DNA of 64,000 nt. Origin: an uncultured beta proteobacterium. GTDB taxonomy: Bacteria > Pseudomonadota > Gammaproteobacteria > Burkholderiales > Burkholderiaceae_C. A program made the position numbers and the translations under genes. Positions 59,395 through 64,000 of this stretch are shown here, piece after piece; the first letter of the stretch is position 1, and each line of letters starts with the position of its first letter. The notes below the pieces were generated by a model, which did no database searches, was not told the origin of the DNA, and was given only the letters and a program-made list of their open reading frames with translations. The stretch is taken from positions 62,001 to 126,000 of the forward strand of contig CAIQOO010000083.1 in the NCBI GenBank assembly GCA_903873485.1, in the 5' to 3' direction.

Positions 59395-61049
59395 CAGAGC
59401 AAGCCTATGACTGCCAGTACCAGCACCAAAGACCACCAGGGCTGCTGTGCCTGCGGTACGACAAATCGCTGGGTACTGCCCCACGGCCCGACATAGCCGT
59501 CGGTGCCGACGGCCCGGACCCTGACTTGGTACGCACCAGCGGCCAGACCCGACAAGTGGTACTGTGGAAGATCGGTCTGTGCATCGACTTGCGGTGTCGC
59601 AAAGGCTTCGTCAGGCCCGACTTGCAGGTGGTAATGGGCGGATTGTGGCTGGGCACTCCAGTGCAGGTTGAGTTCGCCATCAACTGCTTCGGTCGGCGTC
59701 ACGCCCGGACCCGGCAACACCCGCCGAAACATCTGCCCGTCACCCCACGGGCCCTGGCCCTTGACCGGATCAATTGCCGCCACGCGCCAACTGTATTGCC
59801 CGGCTGGCAACTCCCGCTGGGACAGTGGGCTGACATCGCTGTCCACCACCTGTTCGTCTTGGCTGGTGCCACTGGCGATGTCGGTTATCTGAAGTCGATA
59901 GCGCCAGTGCGGCTGTGCCTGGGTCCAGCGAAACATCGGTCGCGCCAATTCAGTCACCGCTGATGCAGTGGGCGCGATCAGCAGCGGCGGCTCCGGCCGG
60001 GCCTGCACGGTCAAGGCGCGTTGCGAAAAATGCCCCTCCAGCCCTTGCGCATCGGCGGCACGCACCCGCAGGATGTAATTGCCGTCGGGCAAGTCACGCG
60101 CACGCAGGCGCGGTGCGCTGCTGGTTTCATCTGATACCACCACGCTGAAACTGGCGTCGGGTGCCAATTGCGTGCGGTAGGCTACAGCGCCCGCCAAGCC
60201 GGGCAAAGGCAAATCGATGGGCAAGCGCTGCACCCGCTCTGGTATGCCATCAAGGCTGGGTGCTGGCAACAAGGCCATGACCTGGCCTGGTGGCTGGTTG
60301 TTTTCGGTCACCAGGCCCTGACCGGCCCCGGCATTGGCCTTGCCGCGCGCATTGGAGACAGCAACAGTGCCATTCAAGACCTCGGTGTGCAATTGTTGGC
60401 GCTGGGTCCGCACCCGAAAATTAGTGCCCCGGACCGCTGCCACGGCAGCCGGTGTCTGAATTTCAAAGCGGCCACCCGTGTTGCCCACCGGAGTGATCTG
60501 GTTTTCCAGGCTGCCTTGCAACAACACCAGTTCGACCACGCTGGCCCCGCCCAGAGCGCCAGACCGGGCCTGAGTCATACGCAGCTCAGAGTCGTGACCC
60601 AACAACACCCGGGAGTCATCGGCAAACCCAAGCGTTGCGCTGCCGCTGGCACCGGTGCGCAACACCGCGTTGGCCTGCAGCAACTCACCTGGCACAGCGG
60701 CGCGCGGCGGGCCGCTACCCTGGCCCAGGGAGGTTTCGCCATAGACTGCCAGCAGGTGTACTTGCGCCGACTGCAGCTTGATCCACTCCTGCGGGATGCG
60801 CAGACGCGTGCCGGGCATCAGGCGGTGATCGTCTGCAATCTGGTTCAAATGAAGCAGCCGGCTGCTGAAGGCCGGGCGTTTGAGATAACGCTGCGCCAGG
60901 TTCCAGGGGTGATCGCCGGGCTGAACGGTATAGATGAAATCAGCGGCCCATGCGGTGGGCATACCTGCGATGAGAACGAAACCCAATTCGAGACATTTCT
61001 GATGTTTTCGTCCTGGGACGAGTGTTGGCATGTTTCTTGTGTTGCGCAT
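59394..61049 (-). CDS. LysM-FecR periplasmic protein
   Basis: This 551-residue exported protein has a signal peptide ending near TAWA (residue 35), a LysM domain (YTVQPGDHPWNLAQRYL, about 40-88), a FecR domain (about 95-240; AVRGTNFRVRTQ is the family core) and a C-terminal tail of three fibronectin-like repeats (about 290-525), ending in a hydrophobic stretch. LysM should bind peptidoglycan. AGGAG precedes the ATG. FecR-CHASE2 operons occur widely; here FecR likely senses the wall and signals to the CHASE2 enzyme (inference). Confidence 0.9.
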   Translation of the reverse strand: MRNTRNMPTLVPGRKHQKCLELGFVLIAGMPTAWAADFIYTVQPGDHPWNLAQRYLKRPAFSSRLLHLNQIADDHRLMPGTRLRIPQEWIKLQSAQVHLLAVYGETSLGQGSGPPRAAVPGELLQANAVLRTGASGSATLGFADDSRVLLGHDSELRMTQARSGALGGASVVELVLLQGSLENQITPVGNTGGRFEIQTPAAVAAVRGTNFRVRTQRQQLHTEVLNGTVAVSNARGKANAGAGQGLVTENNQPPGQVMALLPAPSLDGIPERVQRLPIDLPLPGLAGAVAYRTQLAPDASFSVVVSDETSSAPRLRARDLPDGNYILRVRAADAQGLEGHFSQRALTVQARPEPPLLIAPTASAVTELARPMFRWTQAQPHWRYRLQITDIASGTSQDEQVVDSDVSPLSQRELPAGQYSWRVAAIDPVKGQGPWGDGQMFRRVLPGPGVTPTEAVDGELNLHWSAQPQSAHYHLQVGPDEAFATPQVDAQTDLPQYHLSGLAAGAYQVRVRAVGTDGYVGPWGSTQRFVVPQAQQPWWSLVLVLAVIGLL

Positions 61050-61506
61050 TACCCAAGTCTCCTGTGTGAACCCTGTGCCGGAACCTCGACTTTTTGGCCT
61101 CGCTTGGATGGACCCAAGGCCACCCAGAATGATGAAAGAAGGTTCTTATTGCGGACTTGATGCGCCATCCATACATTCTGAAGGCATGAATGGCGCATCA
61201 AGTCTGGCATGACAGCCTGCGGGCGTTGATCTTATTATTATCGACTTGGTGTTGAGCGTTGGAGAACCGTCACTGGCAAAGCACCAGATAGCTCGTTTCA
61301 GACCCATGTGCTGTGTCTGAGATTGCTGGCCCTGATCGGGAGACGCGAATGTTCACCCATTCGCATCGGGTCTTTCGTCCGATGCGATTCCAGTTGATGC
61401 GCCAATCGTGCGTCTCGGGTTGAAACCAGACCGGCAGCGCACCATGCGCCACCGGGCGGTTCCACCCTGGCGGCATGTTGTGTGGTGCGGGCCGGCCACA
61501 CTTACT
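61050..61506. other. 457-bp intergenic region
   Basis: It lies between ppiC (whose minus-strand end is at 61507) and the FecR gene start. Its main feature is the 15-bp inverted repeat at 61154-61204. Open frames here are short and lack any protein character. I find no FNR box or clear promoter. Confidence 0.6.
61154..61204. repeat. Perfect 15-bp inverted repeat (hairpin)
   Basis: GACTTGATGCGCCAT (61154-61168) pairs exactly with ATGGCGCATCAAGTC (61190-61204) across a 21-nt loop. No T-run follows either side, so a classical terminator is unlikely. It lies about 105 bp upstream of the FecR gene start. Confidence 0.85.
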
Positions 61507-62298
61507 CTATTGCACCAATGGCGTGTCGGCGGCTTCGAGGTCAACGCCTTGCACCGCAGCCTGGGCCGCCAGCAGGGTCAGGTATTGCCTGAGCGCGGTG
61601 ATGTAGGTCTTTTGCTTGAGGGCCATGGTCACCGCGCCGCGTACTGACTCAAACGGCTGCTCTTTGCCGGGCTGGCGCGCCAGTACTTCGACCACATGCA
61701 GGCCAAAGCGGCTGTGTACCAGGCGCGGCAGCACGCCGACTCCTTTGTTGTCAAACAGTTCCCTGGCAAATTCAGGTGCGCAGTCAGACGCTGACAGCCA
61801 GCCCAACTGGCCTCCGTCAGCACCGCTGGGGCAGTTGGACAGGGTTCTAGCATCCCGGTCAAACGCATCGACGATGCTTTTGCCATCATGGCAGCGCACG
61901 TTGAGCAAGGTGAATTCGGCACGCTGGCGCAGCAGGTTCACATCGACCCCCTGCGTCACCGCAAACAGGATATGCCGCACGTTGATGCGCTCGCCGCTGG
62001 CGTAGCTGACCTGGTGCGCGGCGTAGTGGCGCTGGCAGGCTTGATCGGACGGCTCCGGAATCTGCAATCGGGCTTGCAGCAGGGCCTCAATCGCGCTGCT
62101 AGCGGCTTCGCTCAAAATGCCATCTGGCGTGGACTCGTCGGCATCGTCCAGCAGCCCGGCGGCAATCGCTGCCTGACGCAGCAGTTCGGAGCAGGCGCGC
62201 TGGCGCAGTTCGTCCGGGCTCAAAGCCTCGTCGCAGGCGTACAGCGCGATGCCATTGATGCTGGCGATGCGGGGATTTTCAAGGGTTGAGGTGTGCAT
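61507..62298 (-). CDS. PpiC-type (NifM-like) peptidyl-prolyl isomerase of nar operon
   Basis: This 263-residue protein has a helical N-terminal part and a parvulin domain (about 118-230): INVRHILFAVTQGVD, GGQLGWLSASDCAPEFARELF and HSRFGLHVVEVL. It lacks a signal peptide, so it is cytosolic. It lies 56 bp after narI on the same strand, a placement common in Burkholderiales nar operons, where it may help fold the nitrate reductase. I chose the ATG at MHTSTL; a long in-frame extension upstream overlaps narI and is spurious. Confidence 0.9.
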   Translation of the reverse strand: MHTSTLENPRIASINGIALYACDEALSPDELRQRACSELLRQAAIAAGLLDDADESTPDGILSEAASSAIEALLQARLQIPEPSDQACQRHYAAHQVSYASGERINVRHILFAVTQGVDVNLLRQRAEFTLLNVRCHDGKSIVDAFDRDARTLSNCPSGADGGQLGWLSASDCAPEFARELFDNKGVGVLPRLVHSRFGLHVVEVLARQPGKEQPFESVRGAVTMALKQKTYITALRQYLTLLAAQAAVQGVDLEAADTPLVQ

Positions 62299-62354
62299 GA
62301 CAAACTTCTTACAAACTTCTTTCATTATTCGGAGTGGTGATGGGGCCATGCCAG

Positions 62355-63089
62355 TCAAACCCGCGCATCCGGGCTGGGCGGCAGGGTTTGACCGGCGGGC
62401 ACGTTCAGACGGCGCGCCCGCACCACCTGGTAGGGGCGCACCAGGTAGGCGACCGAGGCAAAACCACTCCACACATGCACCAGCCGGGTAAACGGGAAGA
62501 TCAGGAAGATGCTCATGCCCAGAAACATGTGCGCCTTGAAGATAAAGCCCGCCTGCGTCAGCAGTTCCACCGCGCCAGGCTGAAAGGTGACGATGGCCTG
62601 CGCCCAGCCGGCCAGCTTGAGCATCATGCTGCCGTCCAGGTGCTGGCCCGACAGCGGCACGGTGGCCAGGCCCAGCGCCAGTTGCAGCCACAGTAGCACC
62701 AGCAGCAGAATGTCGCCGGGCCTGGAGTTGATGCGGATGCGCGGCTCGGTCAGGCGCCGGTGCAGCAGCAGCGTGACACCGATAAAGCCCGCCAGGCCCG
62801 CTAGCCCGCCGCTGATCATGGCCATCAGTTGCTTGTTGCCGGCGCTGATGAAGTGCTCATAGACAAAGTGCGGGGTCAGCATGCCGACCGTGTGGCCAAA
62901 GAACAAAAACAGCACGCCGATGTGAAACAGGTTGCTGCCCCAGCGCAACTGGCCGGCCTTGAGCAGTTGCGAAGAGTCGCTTTTCCAGGTGTACTGGTCG
63001 CGGTCAAAGCGGATCAGGCTGCCCAGCAAAAAGACAGCCATGGCGATGTACGGGTACACGCCAAACAAAAAGTGGTCAAGTGTGTTCAT
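62355..63089 (-). CDS. narI: Respiratory nitrate reductase gamma subunit
   Basis: This 244-residue cytochrome b subunit has five membrane helices and anchors NarGH, oxidising quinol. Haem-ligand histidines lie in FHIGVLFLFFGHTVGM and in FKAHMFLGM and RLVHVWSG. Its ATG overlaps narJ by four bases (ATGA). Length is normal. Confidence 0.96.
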   Translation of the reverse strand: MNTLDHFLFGVYPYIAMAVFLLGSLIRFDRDQYTWKSDSSQLLKAGQLRWGSNLFHIGVLFLFFGHTVGMLTPHFVYEHFISAGNKQLMAMISGGLAGLAGFIGVTLLLHRRLTEPRIRINSRPGDILLLVLLWLQLALGLATVPLSGQHLDGSMMLKLAGWAQAIVTFQPGAVELLTQAGFIFKAHMFLGMSIFLIFPFTRLVHVWSGFASVAYLVRPYQVVRARRLNVPAGQTLPPSPDARV

Positions 63090-63817
63090 GGTGCGACTCC
63101 TGCGGTGGTGGCAGCGTGTTGACGGTTGGCTGCCGCATCGGTTTTGACAAAGTGAATGGTTTGTGCCTGACCGGGCCGGGTTTGCCCCTTGACCGAGCAG
63201 CCGTCAAACACCACCGGCTCTTCCCAGGTGGCATCGAGCGGCTCGTCTGGCACGACCTTGACCGGGTGGGCTTTTTCGCCGCTGAGTTCCAGCATGGCAC
63301 CCAGCACGCTGGCGTAAGCGCTGTTGCGCTGCTGCAAGGCGGCAAAAATGGCATTGAAGATGTGCGCCATTTCGCCCAAAAAGGCGCGGGCCTCGCGCGG
63401 CGGCTGGGTCGAGACAAATTCCAGCACCACCGGCAAATAATCCGGCATTTCATCCTGACTCAGAAAAAGTCCGGCCTTTTCATAGGTTTGCGCCAGGTCG
63501 ATCATGGCCGGGCCGCGCTCGCGCGAGTCACCATGCACATGCTCGAACAGGTGCAAGGAGGTTGAGCGGCCTCGGTCAAACACTTCAACATAGTTGGCCT
63601 CAAGCTCAAGGGGCTGGCCATGCGCCAGGCTGTCCATGAGGGATGCCAGTTCGGCTTGCCGTGCTGCGCCAATCGCCGTCTCGGACTGCATGGCGGCGCG
63701 CATGTCGTGCAGGTCGCCGCGCAGTTGCGCATCCGGGTAAGACAGCAGCCGGGCCAGCACGCGCAGGCTGCGTGACATGCCCGATATCGGGGAGATGCGG
63801 GAGGTCAAAGAGTCCAT
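63086..63817 (-). CDS. narJ: Nitrate reductase assembly chaperone NarJ
   Basis: This 243-residue cytosolic chaperone inserts the molybdenum cofactor into NarG and is not part of the final enzyme. It matches NarJ with LARLLSYPDAQLRGDLHDM, then LFEHVHGDSRERGPAMIDLA. GGAGG precedes the ATG, 3 bp after the narH stop. It overlaps narI by ATGA. Confidence 0.95.
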   Translation of the reverse strand: MDSLTSRISPISGMSRSLRVLARLLSYPDAQLRGDLHDMRAAMQSETAIGAARQAELASLMDSLAHGQPLELEANYVEVFDRGRSTSLHLFEHVHGDSRERGPAMIDLAQTYEKAGLFLSQDEMPDYLPVVLEFVSTQPPREARAFLGEMAHIFNAIFAALQQRNSAYASVLGAMLELSGEKAHPVKVVPDEPLDATWEEPVVFDGCSVKGQTRPGQAQTIHFVKTDAAANRQHAATTAGVAP

Positions 63818-63820
63818 GGC

Positions 63821-64000
63821 TTAAACCTCCGCCTTGATCGGGATGGTGCGACGTTTGGAGCCGCCAAACAGGCTGGCCTCACTGGCCCCGTCCGAGCAGC
63901 CATTGCCAAACGAAAAGCCGCAGCCACCACGCACGTCAAAGGTGTTTTCGGCATATTCGCGGTGCGTGCTGGGGATGACAAAGCGGTCCTCGTAATTGGC
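63821..64000 (-). CDS. narH: Nitrate reductase beta subunit, C-terminal fragment
   Basis: The last 59 codons of NarH run off the window end. NYEDRFVIPSTHRE and GCGFSFGNGC match the C-terminus of the iron-sulfur electron-transfer subunit. It lies directly before narJ, as in narGHJI operons. Confidence 0.9.
   Translation of the reverse strand, partial: ANYEDRFVIPSTHREYAENTFDVRGGCGFSFGNGCSDGASEASLFGGSKRRTIPIKAEV

Noticed and set aside
61408..61647. Plus-strand small frame upstream of and across the ppiC end
   Set aside because: It overlaps the ppiC gene on the other strand, has no start signals and no recognisable protein pattern.
62299..62691. 131-residue upstream extension of the PpiC protein
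   Set aside because: It runs antiparallel in frame inside narI coding sequence and has a low-complexity shadow-frame composition. The parvulin-type protein starts at 62298.

Overview
The window looks like chromosomal DNA of a betaproteobacterium, most likely Burkholderiales/Comamonadaceae (Rhodoferax/Polaromonas-like). This rests on high-GC coding sequence, the gene repertoire (narGHJI followed by a PpiC-type foldase, cyclophilin lipoprotein, purine-catabolism genes, many HDOD/GGDEF/EAL proteins) and two families of short intergenic repeats that I associate with that group. The genus is inference; no rRNA or tRNA gene was seen.

Layout. 1-9.8 kb: a TrpB2-type enzyme, a nucleoside hydrolase, a large Type IIG/ISP-like restriction-modification enzyme, a DUF3617 secreted protein, and a scattered purine-degradation set (xdhC, uraH, puuE). 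10-17.6 kb: lon overlapping a host-attachment-family gene, a CBS pair protein, an HDOD regulator, a VanZ-like protein, a cyclophilin lipoprotein and a CDF metal exporter. 17.7-21.6 kb: an ATP-grasp ligase translationally coupled to an N-acetylglutaminylglutamine-type amidotransferase, then a Uma2 nuclease. 21.6-28.7 kb: a second Type IIG-like enzyme, a DUF2062 membrane protein, a MocR/LysN-type aminotransferase, a frameshifted HDOD gene and nth.

28.8-53.2 kb is the centrepiece: one 24-kb, single-strand type VI secretion operon read leftwards from tssB to tssA. It carries all thirteen core genes (tssBCDEFGHI, then JKLMA) and a VgrG-MORN-DUF4280/PAAR cassette. Between the PAAR gene and tssJ lies an amino-acid module not normally part of a T6SS: a small membrane protein, a family-3 solute-binding protein, two divergent SDF-type (DAACS) transporters and an Asp/Glu racemase. 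Overlapping start and stop codons run from the binding protein to tssJ, so the module appears built into the operon. A near-perfect sigma-54 promoter lies about 250 bp upstream of tssB, with dyads at enhancer distance.

53.2-56.5 kb is an AT-rich island with a 17-bp perfect inverted repeat, an unrecognised gene with a probable frameshift, and a decayed transposase-like reading frame. 56.5-61 kb holds a LysM/FecR protein overlapping a CHASE2-PAS-GGDEF-EAL cyclic-di-GMP enzyme. 61.5-64 kb is the 3' part of a nitrate reductase operon (narH fragment, narJ, narI, ppiC), indicating anaerobic nitrate respiration.
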